From NCBI GenBank assembly GCA_020746995.1, contig JAGPXD010000002.1, forward strand, positions 4,712,001-4,776,000: a DNA stretch of 64,000 bases, written 5' to 3'. The notes beneath the pieces were generated by a model. It ran no database searches. It was given only the letters and a program-made list of their open reading frames with translations, and had not been told where the DNA came from. This document shows positions 38,638 through 48,896 of the stretch, one piece after another (positions within the stretch are counted from its first letter, which is position 1; every line of letters begins with the position of its first letter). This stretch comes from Plectosphaerella cucumerina (lineage: Eukaryota; Ascomycota; Sordariomycetes; Glomerellales; Plectosphaerellaceae). A program made the translations under genes and the position numbers.

Positions 38638-38823
38638 CAATCCCAAGCCTATTCTTTTTCTTCTTCACTCCTTCCGACTTGACCTCGTACCTCCTGCCTG
38701 GAAACCGAAAAGTCTAACCTTTGTCTCCTACAAATAGCCTACACTTCACCTACTACTCCCTACACCTGGTAGACGACCATCCCAAACCGCTCTCGCTGCA
38801 CACACGACACACCCACAACCGCC

Positions 38824-39354
38824 ATGGCTCGCATTCAGATCCCTCTCGACGCTCTGACGTCGCGCCTCAACTTCGGTGAGCGCTTCGGCAGCCTCTCCCA
38901 GGGCAGCATCGGCAGCCGCTTCTCCAACCTGCGCCCAATCTCCGAGTTCCTCGACTTCAAGCGTCTCTCCAAGCCCGCCAACTTTGGCGAGGTCCAGTCC
39001 CGCGTCAACTACAACCTCGGTCACTACTCCAGCAACTATGCCGTCGTCTTCTCCATGCTGAGCATCTACGCTCTGCTCACCAACTGGGTCCTTCTCTTCG
39101 TCATCTTCTTCGTCATCGCCGGCACCTACCTCATCGGTCGCCTCGAGGGACGTGACCTGGAGATTGGTACCTTCCGCGCCACGACTTCCCAGCTATGGAC
39201 CGGCCTGCTCGTCATCGCCGTGCCCCTGGGTCTGTTCGCGTCGCCCATTGCGACGATGCTTTGGCTCATCGGCGCTTCCGGCGTGGTCATCCTCGGCCAC
39301 GCCGCATTCATGGACAAGCCCATCGATGAGGCTTTTTCCGGGGAGGCGGTCTAG
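38824..39354 (+). CDS. PRA1-family protein (prenylated Rab acceptor, Yip3-like)
   Basis: Intronless frame of 176 residues. The N-terminal ~75 residues carry the PRA1 pattern (LRPISEFLDFKRLSKPANFGEVQSRV...), followed by two hydrophobic hairpins: about 80-110 (YAVVFSMLSIYALLTNWVLL, then FVIFFVIAGTYLIG) and about 128-162 (LWTGLLVIAVPLGLF...ASGVVILGHAAF). The end, KPIDEAFSGEAV, resembles the usual PRA1 C terminus. Family knowledge: integral ER/Golgi membrane proteins that bind prenylated Rab GTPases and help vesicle traffic. The length is normal for the family. A long open frame without its own ATG begins across the last codons in another frame, and a 98-nt potential intron could join the two (see findings). 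Confidence 0.92.
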   Translation: MARIQIPLDALTSRLNFGERFGSLSQGSIGSRFSNLRPISEFLDFKRLSKPANFGEVQSRVNYNLGHYSSNYAVVFSMLSIYALLTNWVLLFVIFFVIAGTYLIGRLEGRDLEIGTFRATTSQLWTGLLVIAVPLGLFASPIATMLWLIGASGVVILGHAAFMDKPIDEAFSGEAV

Positions 39355-39446
39355 GTGGTCGGCCGCGTGCTCCCAGATTCGCGCCCCCATGGGGAAGACC
39401 ATCGCGGCGCAGGCGGAGGAACGAAGAAGGGGATGAGGGTTCGCAG

Positions 39447-40718
39447 GCCGGCTACTGGGAGGCCGGCCGGGAGAGGATTGTCGAGGAGGTCGACTCGGAC
39501 GACACGGATACACAAGGCGTTGGTTTGGCTTCATCTGGCAAGAGGTTCGTGAGCGACCCTTTGAATTTCACGGGAATAGACTTGGGGGAGAGGGCCGTCG
39601 GTGCTCGCAAGGGCTACGGCTATCAGGCTTCGGACGACGAGGGAGACGGCAGCTTTTCCTCGTCCGATGACGACGACGAAGACGATGACGAGGAGGAAGA
39701 GGAGGAGCCTTACGACGAGAGGGAGGAGGCTCTGGTGCAGTCGGCACTGGCACGCATCCGCCGCGCCCAGGACAGGGGCAAGAAGGAGGTCAAGCTGAAC
39801 AAGGAAGAGCTCGCGGCTCTTGAACGGCGAAGGCGGCGCATCGCCGAGGAAGAGGCGCGCATCGAACGCAGAAGGCGACAGGAGAAGGAGCAGCGCTTTT
39901 CTGTGCCCCTCTCCCAGCTGGCACCCACGTCACGCAAGAGACAGCCCGTCCGCGAGCCGGTCGAAGAATCTGACGACGGGCTGCCACGACACCCCGAGCC
40001 TGCAGACGTCGACGAGGGCCTCGAGGACGACAGACGACAGGCATTGCCGCCCATGGGTTACTTCCCGCCGCCGAACGTCGCGCGCAACCGGCCCCGATCG
40101 GCGACATCCGCGTCACAGAGGCCGCCCTCTCGCGGGATGGAGGAGCGGGGACCACCGCCGCCCAACTATCCCTTCAACTCCCTGCGCCATCCGTCCGACT
40201 CGTACGGTGGGCGTCGCACGTCGCGTAGCACGCTGCCGCCCGAAGACGCCTGGCCGCCTAAGAGCTCGCCGGCATCCTCCAGGACGTCGTCCATCTCGAG
40301 GAGTCGTCATTCCATGGACCCGTACCAGTTCCAGAAGGAGAATTCTCGCGCGCCGCCACCGCTCGGCCCTGGCGCTGGAACACCCTCCCGAAGGCCACTG
40401 TCGGGCACCATGGACCCGCGTCGACCACCTGCTCCTCCAGCTACTTCATCACGGGGAAGCAGGGACTCGAGACGGCCAAGCCCTGAAATCGAGGCGAGCG
40501 AGATTGCCAGCGAGACTAGCGACCCCGATACCAGCGACGACCTTAACAACGGCGTCCAAATCGTGGACCCGCCCAGGCGTGGCCGACGGGAGCAGATTGT
40601 CGTCGAGGAGGAGGCCCCGACGCCGCGCCATGGTTCGAGGGGCAAGAAGTCGTCGGCAAACACCTCTCCAAGCAAACGGAAGCCCGTTGGCAGCGGTGGA
40701 AGGAAGAAGAGGAAGTAA
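39447..40718 (+). CDS. Low-complexity acidic/basic protein of unknown function; 5' end unresolved
   Basis: Not a family I recognise. The frame is open from 39330 to the stop at 40718, but its first ATG is at 40053, well inside it. The residues before that look coding: GYWEAGRERIVEEVDSDDTD, then SGKRFVSDPLNFTGIDLGERA, an acidic run of Asp/Glu/Ser (about 39640-39720), a charged predicted coiled coil (LARIRRAQDRGKKE, then ELAALERRRRRIAEEE), a Pro/Ser/Arg-rich disordered middle, and a basic tail ending GSGGRKKRK, a likely nuclear signal. The protein therefore needs an upstream exon, a non-ATG start or a correction of sequence. A splice from within the last PRA1 codons (donor GT at 39349) to CAG at 39444-39446 would join in phase, but the donor and branch point are weak. 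The start coordinate given is the first base after that acceptor. Confidence 0.5.
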   Translation, partial: AGYWEAGRERIVEEVDSDDTDTQGVGLASSGKRFVSDPLNFTGIDLGERAVGARKGYGYQASDDEGDGSFSSSDDDDEDDDEEEEEEPYDEREEALVQSALARIRRAQDRGKKEVKLNKEELAALERRRRRIAEEEARIERRRRQEKEQRFSVPLSQLAPTSRKRQPVREPVEESDDGLPRHPEPADVDEGLEDDRRQALPPMGYFPPPNVARNRPRSATSASQRPPSRGMEERGPPPPNYPFNSLRHPSDSYGGRRTSRSTLPPEDAWPPKSSPASSRTSSISRSRHSMDPYQFQKENSRAPPPLGPGAGTPSRRPLSGTMDPRRPPAPPATSSRGSRDSRRPSPEIEASEIASETSDPDTSDDLNNGVQIVDPPRRGRREQIVVEEEAPTPRHGSRGKKSSANTSPSKRKPVGSGGRKKRK

Positions 40719-41384
40719 TGCCAGTGCGGAAGCGAGTCCAGTCCGAAAGTACCCTGTTAGCCCAGTCTAATTCCACTTCATACTTTTGATCGTCTTGTAC
40801 ATGTCTTGATCCGTCCTCGATCTTGCAATGCCATCCTCGAGATCTGCCTACCCCAAGCTTCAACCGTCCAAGCATGGAAGACCCTTGAAATCCCACCACG
40901 AGGGATCGCCGCGAACCTGTCTGGGAACGGCATAGCGCAACCCCCAGTACCTAGGTAGCAGCTTGGGCCTTTTTGGAGGGGGGGGGCGGGCGGGCGATAC
41001 GGCACCCCCGCCGCCCCAACCTCCTCGAACTGCGGGTGCGACAGGAAGCGGCGGTGTGTGAGCTTCAGAGGTCCCCTCGTCTCCCCTTGCTCTCCTTCTC
41101 CCCATCGCATCCAATCGCCTCCCGTCCTGATTTTGCGCATCTTCACCTGCATTGCATCGTTGAAGCCCACTCTTGCGGCAGCGCGACATTGAGCACCATC
41201 GCCTCAACAAGACAAGCACCGAGCGAAGGTCGACAGAAAGCTCCAAGCAAGCTCCGGACGATTTTTTGACAGCTCGTCCGATCGCTCCCCGTAGCTTGCA
41301 GCTGGTCTGACACGGACACCCACCGACGAATCGCCTTTATAAACTCTCGCGGTCAATCGCGCGCGCTCGAAACACATACACAAT
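40719..41384. other. Spacer before the small membrane-protein gene
   Basis: About 670 bp with no recognisable gene. It includes a G-rich run at 40977-40991 and should hold the promoter of the gene starting at 41385. Confidence 0.5.
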
Positions 41385-42130
41385 ATGGGCTTTTGGGATT
41401 TTGACGGCGGGAGCGTCATCTCCGGCAAGACGTCGCACCGCCGCTCGTCCCACAAGAAGTCCAGCCGGCACAGGTCTCGCAGCCGGGGAAGCTCGGGCAA
41501 GAGCAACGGCGCGGCCGGCCTGGGTGGTCTTGCGGCCTCGGTATTCGGCGGCGACGATTACAAGAAGCACAACAGCTCGCGGTCGAGCTTCTTCGGCATC
41601 CCAAATGCCAGCCGGTCTAGCTTCTTTGGATTCGGTGAGCATTGCTCCTCTATAGTGGCGATCAGACATCAGGTTAACCCTCCTTTCCAGCAGCAGGCCG
41701 CTCCCCCTCATACTACAAGCGCTCCCCGCGCGGCGGGTTCCTCCACAAGATCCGCAAGACGGTCAAGAAGCTCTGGCGCGACCTGATGCGTCTGCTCAAG
41801 GAGAACCCTCTCAAGGTGGTGATGCTGGTCATCGTGCCGCTCATCACGAGTGGTCTCCTGACGGGGCTGCTGGCGCGCTTCGGGCTGCGGTTGCCAGCGG
41901 GCGTGGAGAGGATGATGGGCATCGGTGCCAAAGCAGCGGGGGGCGACATGGGTGGACTGGCGGGCGAGGCTGTCAAGATGGCGACGCGCTCGTTCGGCGC
42001 CAACGGCAGCGGCAGTGTCGATATCTCTCGTGGCTCGGCGCCGGGGATGCAGTGGGAGAAGCGCACTGTTCAGCAAGACCTGCCGTGGGGGGATGCCATC
42101 TCTGGCATGGCCAAGATGTGGGGGAAGTGA
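41385..42130 (+). CDS. Ser/Arg-rich small membrane protein of unknown function
   Basis: Exons 41385-41634 and 41691-42130 give 229 residues. The N-terminal third is Ser/His/Arg/Lys-rich (SHRRSSHKKSSRHRSRSRG) with two repeats of SRSSFFG. The second exon begins in a basic segment (SYYKRSPRGGFLHKIRKTVKKLWRDLM), followed by one clear hydrophobic segment, VVMLVIVPLITSGLLTGLLA, then an amphipathic Gly/Ala-rich tail ending WGDAISGMAKMWGK. The layout suggests a single-pass protein with a cytosolic basic N terminus. The 3' splice site is a run of three CAG triplets (41688-41696), so one or two residues may vary. I do not recognise the family; similar short proteins occur in related fungi as hypothetical proteins, but that is recollection only. 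Confidence 0.7.
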
Positions 42131-42465
42131 GCGGGCGTGTCTCACGTCTGGGTGGCACGTGGCGTTCCGGTGACATTTTTTTTCGTTCTCCCTTTCGTCC
42201 CGAGAGACTGTGGAAGACGGGAGGGGCACAGGTAACTCCCCGGGGGCGGTGTCGTGGAGGGATATCACAGAGCAGGTCTCCAATGAAGGGGGCTTGGGCA
42301 TTTCGGGAATAGGGGGGTGTAGAGTATGGATTTATGACAGGACAGGTACGGAGGAGTACCCAAAACGATCTATGGTATCTTGTTGAAGCAGAGGAAAGCA
42401 AAAGAGACGACATTCGGTCTTGTAGCACGCTGCTACGACCGGTAGACATTCGCAAGCCTCGAGAC
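42131..42465. other. Convergent 3' spacer
   Basis: About 335 bp between convergent genes; presumably 3' UTRs only. Confidence 0.55.
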
Positions 42466-42961
42466 TCAGGCATCAACCAACTGGTTGGCCACAGCTTTGC
42501 TCTCATCAATCTTCTCGACGACACATGCGGTCCCGTACCCGCACACCTGGGCAAACCCGCCGAGGTCACCAGCATCGAACCGCAGACAGATCACGGCGTT
42601 GCCGCCGCGCTGCTTCGTCTCGGCGACGACGCGGGAGATGGCGTCGTTCCGGCAGTTGTAGAGCATCGAGGTGAACCAGCGGAGCTCGCCGCCAGCCATG
42701 GACTTGAGGACCATGCCTAGGGATGCGGCCCAGTTGCGCGAGCGGACGGAGATGCCGTAGACGGCGCCGAGGGTGCGGACGACACGGTAGCCGGGGATAT
42801 CGAACATTGCTGCGGGGTGTGAGTGGATGGTGTGTGGGAGGGAGGGGAGGGGAGGAGGTACTTGTCGTGATGACACCCTCGGTCTCGGTGAAGCAGTGGA
42901 GGTCTGAGAGGGAAGGAGGGACGTGTGCGACGTCGCTTGCCTTGTCGTTGTTTGGGCTCAT
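42466..42961 (-). CDS. YbjQ/UPF0145 (DUF74)-like protein
   Basis: Exons 42961-42862 and 42809-42466, a 52-nt intron, 147 residues. The core matches the YbjQ fold: VITTTMFDIPGYRVVRTLGAVYGISVRSRNWA, a long helix with MLYNCRNDAISRVVAETKQRGGNAVICLRFDAGD, and a closing strand AQVCGYGTACVVEKI. Bacterial YbjQ proteins are small pentameric proteins sometimes labelled putative heavy-metal-binding, but their function is not established. The first ~30 residues (SPNNDKASDVAHVPPSL...) are an extra disordered leader compared with bacterial members. The intron shows it is settled in a eukaryotic genome, even if an ancestor was acquired from bacteria; that origin is speculation. No operon-like context. Confidence 0.82.
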
Positions 42962-43865
42962 ATTGGGAAGTTGTAAATGTTATTATTCTAGGTTGGCAGG
43001 AGTCGTCGATACAGATGTAGATGGTCTCTAAAGATGTCTGGATTGCTCCCGATGCCAGCGGGGATGCCATGTCATTTATACTTCGCTCCCATCCATGAGC
43101 ATCGTTCCCAGGGACACCCATTTGCAGCCCATTCATGCCTTCCTCAGACACAGACGGCGCGTCGGCACCGTTGAGTTGAGACTAGAATCGAATACAGCAG
43201 CGATCACTTACACCGGTTGGCGGGAGAGAGGCTGAGCGGCCGTATTTCGTATCACACCCCTGTGGGTCCCCGGTGCGCCCAGCATGCGTTCCCATTGAGC
43301 AGCCCTATGGCTGAGCAACACGCCGACATCAGCGTCCGGGGATCGATGACATTGGCAAATGAAAGACGAGCAAGAGGAAGGAATTCGGGGCCAGTGCGGG
43401 TCAGATGCGCACGTGTGCGACACAATGCGCCGTGTTTGTCGAGGAAGGAGATGTCGGGCTGGCCGAGAGCTCGTTTACCCAATTGGGAAGGCAGCACCTT
43501 CCGGTACATCTCACTGGAGGTTGTCACTGGATGTGAGCTCCTTCCATTGAGGTTTCCCGGGCAAGATGGGCGCAAGAATGCGCCTGCCATGCCTGCTCTT
43601 TCCCCCAGGGTCTGGGAATTTCTCTCAGCACCAGGACAACTGAATTGATGCAGCAAGGGTGTGTGTCATGTCCGACCGCCTCACCTCGAGACTGTGAGCG
43701 CCTCATTCCCCCGTCAAACTGAAGACCCTTGCCCAGCTGCGCCATCCTCCTCAAGCCCGACGTCGGCATCATATTCAGCACTTTGACATGCAAGCACACC
43801 AGGCCACCTGATACTCCGAAAACTGTCGTAATATTGGCGCGTCACTGCACCTTCTATGCCGGTAT
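42962..43865. other. Spacer between YbjQ-like and SurE-like genes
   Basis: About 900 bp. Both neighbours are on the minus strand, so it should contain the YbjQ-like promoter and the SurE-like 3' UTR. No supported gene. Confidence 0.5.
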
Positions 43866-44961
43866 CTACTCGACCTCCGCCCTTGCAAAGTCGGCCTTGA
43901 ACGGTGTGATGCTGATGCACCCGTTTAGCGATGCCCAAAGATCCTCTCCCTGCAGGCTCCTCTCGGCCGCCCGGTGCACATCGGACAGCTCAGGAGTCCA
44001 GTGGAAATGCAGCGTCTGCGACAAGGCGCTTTTCTCCGGGTCGGCATCCGCCGCAACGGCGCTGAAGAGGCTGCCCTTGGACCAGCGGTTCGCCGCCAAA
44101 GTCGTGTATTGGCTTGGGCACGTTGCCACGTCGGCGATCATGGGCACGTTGATGCTGTAGACCTCTACCCCGGACGCCCACGCGCCGTGCAGCTCTTCGA
44201 TGAGCGTGACCGATCTCGCACACGCATCGCTGATGATGCTGTCGGGCTGCGGCTCCTTGCTGCCGAAGCTGAGCGCCACAGCCCGGACGCCGCAAAGTGC
44301 ACCTTCCATGGCGCCGCCCACGGTACCGCTGCTGAGGGTGTGCAGCGCGCCCGAATTGCGACCGTGGTTGGGGCCTGAGACGACGAGGTCAAAGTCGGCC
44401 GGTCGAAAGCCCGAATGGAAGAGCCCAAGCTGCGTGCAGCTCGCCGGCGGCCCATCGACCAGGAGCCAATGATGGAAGCGATCATGTGCCGTTGCGCAGC
44501 CCGTCACGGTGCACGCCTGGGCATCGCCGTTAGATGCCTTGACCCCCGGAGCCGACGCCAACAACTCGCTCGGGCATCGCACTGTCGCCGTTAGGGACTT
44601 GCCGACGGCATGCGCTTTCGAAATCCACGAGAGCGGCCGGTCGGGGATCACAACCACGGTCGAATGGCCGGCGGCATGGAGCGCACGGATGAATGGCGCA
44701 AAGTATGGCGAAGACGAAGACGGAGGCCCGTCATCGTTGACTACCTAGCCCGGGCGGTCAGCGTCGCTAAATCCCTTCTCTGACCGAGGGCGAAGCATGT
44801 GCCTCGACTTCCTGGCCAATCGAGGGAGATGCCACGACCACCCGCCCAAAACCATCCGCGACGGAGATGGGCGGGTTGCCGTGGTTTAAGAGGTCCCAAG
44901 GGCTTGGGGGGAGTCTGAGGTGTGAGGGGGGAAAGGGTGGTTCGCGCACCAGGAGCCTCAT
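43866..44961 (-). CDS. SurE-like phosphatase/nucleotidase
   Basis: The SurE family hydrolyses nucleoside 5'-monophosphates and other phosphate esters with a divalent metal. The model has a 12-nt first exon (44961-44950, MRLL), a 205-nt intron, and exon 44744-43866; 296 residues. Splicing gives MRLLVVNDDGPPSS, the hallmark N terminus with metal ligands D8 and D9. The acceptor GCTAG is preceded by a good CTGAC branch point. Further family motifs: TVVVIPDRPLSW with a following basic loop, DFDLVVSGPNHGRNSG (metal-binding Asn and substrate loop), and GTVGGAMEGALCGVRAVALS. Fungal homologues are often annotated as acid phosphatases. No signal peptide is visible, so a cytosolic location is inferred. 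A model starting at the first ATG inside the long exon would lack the active-site strand. Confidence 0.88.
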
Positions 44962-46032
44962 ATTGGAGTCGCAATTCGCCGAACTCCTCTCGACTTTGGA
45001 CACCAACACAACACTGCCCCAGCAGGACCCGAGGTGCGTCAAGGCTGATCCGGTCCCAAGTAAAACAGGCTTGAGGTGCTGCGACTCTGCAGCCTAAGGT
45101 CTCGTGGCCCGTGGATGCCTGGATACTCTCGGCTGAGGTGGTCGTGTAAGCCGGGTGAACTTCTGGCGTCCGACTGGCGTGCTTCTAGGTCGGAACCAGG
45201 GGAGGGGGCTGTGAAGACGAGGTGCTTTCTGCTTGGACGCCAGCAGCATGAGGTCACTCAACTCGCTTGGACTCGACGACTCTCGCGGTCCCTGTCCGCA
45301 TCCGGCACCGAGCGCTGTTCCCTTATATGTCGGGCAGCCTGAAATCGCGCAACACCAGGGGGACACCGACCCAGGTGACTCAGTCTGGGTAGCTTCGCCA
45401 AGCCATGGCCGCCGGCGCCCCTGTGTTCGCCTCAAAAATCGCCGTTGAAGGGGGACTCCGCCCGACGGGGTTGTAGCGGGGTGGTGGTAGGGAATGTTCG
45501 ACTGTCAAGGCCGCCAGCATGTGGCATTGCCTGTCATGGGAACACCTTCTCCGATGATTGGGGAGGATCGCCCTGTCTTCCAGAAACAGGGCCTAATCCC
45601 CAACAGGCAACACGTCCCAATACCCCGTCCAAGTCACCGAAATCGCGGGCCTCCGGCTCGTTCGCCTGGTGTTCCCCGGAACGCCTCTCGAGAAGCCCAC
45701 GCCAACGCACACCCACATACACACCAGACATCCACCCGCACCACATCCCTAGCTCCCGTCGCCTTGCTCGCCGCCGGAATTGGGCCATCAATCATATGGC
45801 ATCTTGACGTCCTGTCCAGCCTGACTGCGGCAGAAACAACTTGCCTTGAGGCTCGGGCGTTCGGGTCATGTGGTGACCTTAAGTATGGGTAGGGGCCTCC
45901 AAAGGGGGCCCTCCAGACTCGCCCTCCTACTTTTTCGAACTTCTCTCGTCTACCCTACCTCTGGATTGTGGCAGGGCAGTATTATCGTGTGCTTGTTGGT
46001 GCCATCATCAGGCTATTCAAGATTCTTCAGCC
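44962..46032. promoter_or_regulatory. Divergent spacer between SurE-like gene and Zn2Cys6 regulator
   Basis: About 1.1 kb that must hold both promoters. Short open frames here are not conserved-looking. No clear motif cluster. Confidence 0.5.
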
Positions 46033-48896
46033 ATGTCGGGCAGATTTAATTTCCAGACCGATCAACCCCCATCATCATCTTGGTACGGCCGCCCTCAGAG
46101 TGCCTTGCCTCCTCCAAGACGAGACACCGCCCTAGACCATCGCGTGATCATCAATAACCCAGATCGAGCCGGCAACACCGGTCTTCACACTCAGCCCCAA
46201 CTCGGCCTGGACCCCGGCCATCGTGGCTTCGGTCTGGCGACGGGCATCCCGAGGGCCCCGGAGAACCTCATCGAGTAAGTCCATCACCGCCTCCAGGGGA
46301 AGGGACAAAGCCAATTAATTGACACATGGTTAGCGACTTCAACAGAGACGCCCAAACCATTGAAGCCCAGCCAATGGCTTTCGGTCCTCAAAGACGTCAG
46401 GGGGGTCGCCGCACTGACGACACGCTCAGCCCAACCTTGACCCTGACAACGGAGCACTTCGACTTTGAAGACATCTCATTTGATGGCTCCTTCGACGACG
46501 ATATGACGACGTCACCCAACATCCTACAAAGCCCATTCTCGAGAACATTCTCAAGAACAGCCCTCGGCATTCCCAGCTCCCAACCGTTGAGTCGCAATCC
46601 GAGCCAGGCGAGCTCCGGAATTCAGGACGACACGGCCTCGTTGACATACAGCACCACGTCTGCCGGCGATGACTTCATGACGCCATTGGGAATGAACTAC
46701 TTCACGCCTGGTACAAGCTTCTCTCAGGAATTCCAATCCAGCGCTGTTAGGGGCTTTTCCAGCAACTCTCCGAGCAACGGCGGTTTCTATCAGAGCAGCC
46801 AGGGCCATGAGCCGTCAGCATCACCTAGCATGGACTTTTCAGTCGATTGCGACTTGTCCTTCTCGGCCATGAGCAGCGGCGACTTTTCAGATATCCCAAG
46901 GTCTACACCGCGAAGGCCTACCCAGCAAAGCGTCTTGACCCAGGGCCTGGCTGGGTCGCCCTTGCCCAGAAACATCGACACCGAGATCTCGCCGGAAACT
47001 TACTTCGAGAACATGGCGGGGGAAGAGGCCCTCAGCGCTTTCTTCCGCCTGGACAGCCAAGAGGCGGCTGCCAATCTGATACCCTATCAGCACGACAGCG
47101 GCTACAGTCTCATCAACGTTACGCCTGCAGAACCCCTGAGCCCCTTCGACATGGTGGACCCATCGGCCGTGGATGATGTTGAGGGAACCTCACCGGGACG
47201 CTTTCACCCATACGACAATATTTCCTTTACCCATGCAATGCCTCACAGCTTCCCGAAGCCCCAGGGCCAGGTCAGCAGGGACGATCGATTGGCAGTCCCA
47301 GACCCCTTGGATCATCGACGTTTGCGTCGACAACGCGCTTATAGCAGCGGATCTCACAACCCCAGCTTCCGAACCAATGCCTCCACGAAGCCCATCCCGA
47401 TACCTAACCAGCAGCGGAACAACAGGCCGCCAATGCCCAGGGGCTCGCCGGGATCATTGACGCACGGGAGCCGCGGAAGGCGCAAGGGCCCAATGGAAGC
47501 CACAGCGCGCCAACTCGCCAAGAAGACGAGGAACGAGAAGACCGTCTGCATCAGATGCAGAGCGTCCAAGTTGAAGGTATGAAGCAACTTCCAAGGCATG
47601 TGCCCGGCATGACTGACCGTGTGCCTTAAGTGTCAACGTCCCATGGACAACCCCGATGGCTGTTGCAGCAACTGCGAAAAGGCAGCGAACACCTCCAAGC
47701 CCCCGGGCCCATGCACCAAGGCCTACTTTGAGGATCTTGTGCTGCAGAGTAGCCTCGACGGCATCTGTACGTGCACCTACCTCCCCTCTCTATGGATTCG
47801 AACTGACAATAGCTCCCTAGATGGCTTGGAAATGACACATCCCGCGCCGAACAGCCCAGAGCGTTTCCGAAGGAGGCTACCTCCCGACTTTGATCTCGAC
47901 ACCTTCATCAGCCAACTCGAGCGATACCGCAACACCTTCAACCTGAAGGTCTGCGATGGCGATAAGAAGGTGTACGGGCTCGACCTCGAGCAGTGCTTCC
48001 AATACATGAGCAAGGTTAAGGAGGGCCTGGTCTCCAGGGAAGAGCCAGGAACCGACTTTGTCGCCTTCCTCGACAAGGACGCGGCGCATGCCGATCCCAA
48101 GACGGAGGACTGGACGAGGATGCTCACCAACACACCCTTTGATCCGCGGGAGAACATCATCGTATGCCAGCCTAGCCCCACGGGTTTCTTCTCCTTTTGC
48201 TGACGGCCCTCGCAGGACTTTTATCTTGACATCGCCAGAATGTCAGAGCACGTGTCATTATTCGTTACCTCACGGACAGGCGAGACGGAGATGGAGCAGC
48301 TCCTCAACCCCGCCGCACCGAACGAGGCCGAGTTTCTCTTCTTTGCAGCCCGCCTCACCCGCATCATCGGCCGCAAGGTTGAGGTCGCCGCCTTCCTCCA
48401 GCTTCAGAAGGAGCTACACGACGTCCTCCAGGGTCAAAGGTGGCAGGGGCCAAAACATATCTTCGTCGCCTTCCTCCATCGCATTGGTCGCTTCCTCGTC
48501 ACGCTGCGATCCCGCATCGCTAGGGCGACAGCCTCGACGGCGCCAGCATGGCCCCAGCCTCCCCTCGAGTCCCGCGCCTTCGAGCTGTGCCGCGTTTTGT
48601 ACTCATACTACCATTTCCTTCGCAAGAAGCTCCCCGCCATCATAGACGAGCCGTCAGGCGCATTACTCAAGGGCATATGGATGCCCCCGGCCCCTTCTGT
48701 CGCCGATACCTGGTCGACCCTCTCCCCAGGCTTCACCTACCAGTCTCCCAACCCGACCAGCGGCGAAATCTGGCATGAGTTTCCCAGACCGAACGGCGAC
48801 GGCGCCATGGGTTTTGACGCCTGGATGGCCGAGGCGCCAAAAGGGCGCTCGGTGCGCCCGGAGCAGACCATGGATATGTGGACATCTTTTGTTTAG
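46033..48896 (+). CDS. Zn2Cys6 (fungal binuclear cluster) transcription factor, five exons
   Basis: Exons 46033-46274, 46334-47576, 47631-47766, 47821-48161, 48216-48896; 880 residues. Residues 1-480 are disordered and rich in Ser, Asp, Phe, Gln and Pro, with acidic stretches (EHFDFEDISFDGSFDDD) that could activate transcription. The DNA-binding cluster is central: C486-IR-C489-RASKLK-C496, then C506/C507, C510 and C523, in a longer spacing than the classic GAL4 form (about 13 residues between C510 and C523). The second intron falls exactly between K495 and C496. A basic stretch, GSRGRRKGPMEATARQLAKKTR, precedes it. The C-terminal ~350 residues are helical with DFYLDIARMSEHV and a long run through 48240-48620, but no standard fungal-specific domain is recognised. 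Target genes are unknown. The central position of the cluster is unusual, as most such factors carry it near the N terminus. Confidence 0.85.

Larger units (their letters stand above)
34592..38823. other. 4.2-kb repeat-rich spacer between divergent zinc-finger and PRA1 genes
   Basis: No gene is recognised. Present are CATCC-type microsatellites (about 35130-35340), a CGG repeat joined to a 19-base G run, GT-rich sequence (about 35966-36030), a perfect 10-bp inverted repeat, two short tandem repeats, and a CT-rich run before PRA1. Long open frames (36389-36961 minus, 37287-37991 plus) are low-complexity and mutually overlapping. The last ~500 bp probably hold the PRA1 promoter and leader, including an ACGCGT hexamer at 38565-38570. 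Confidence 0.55.
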
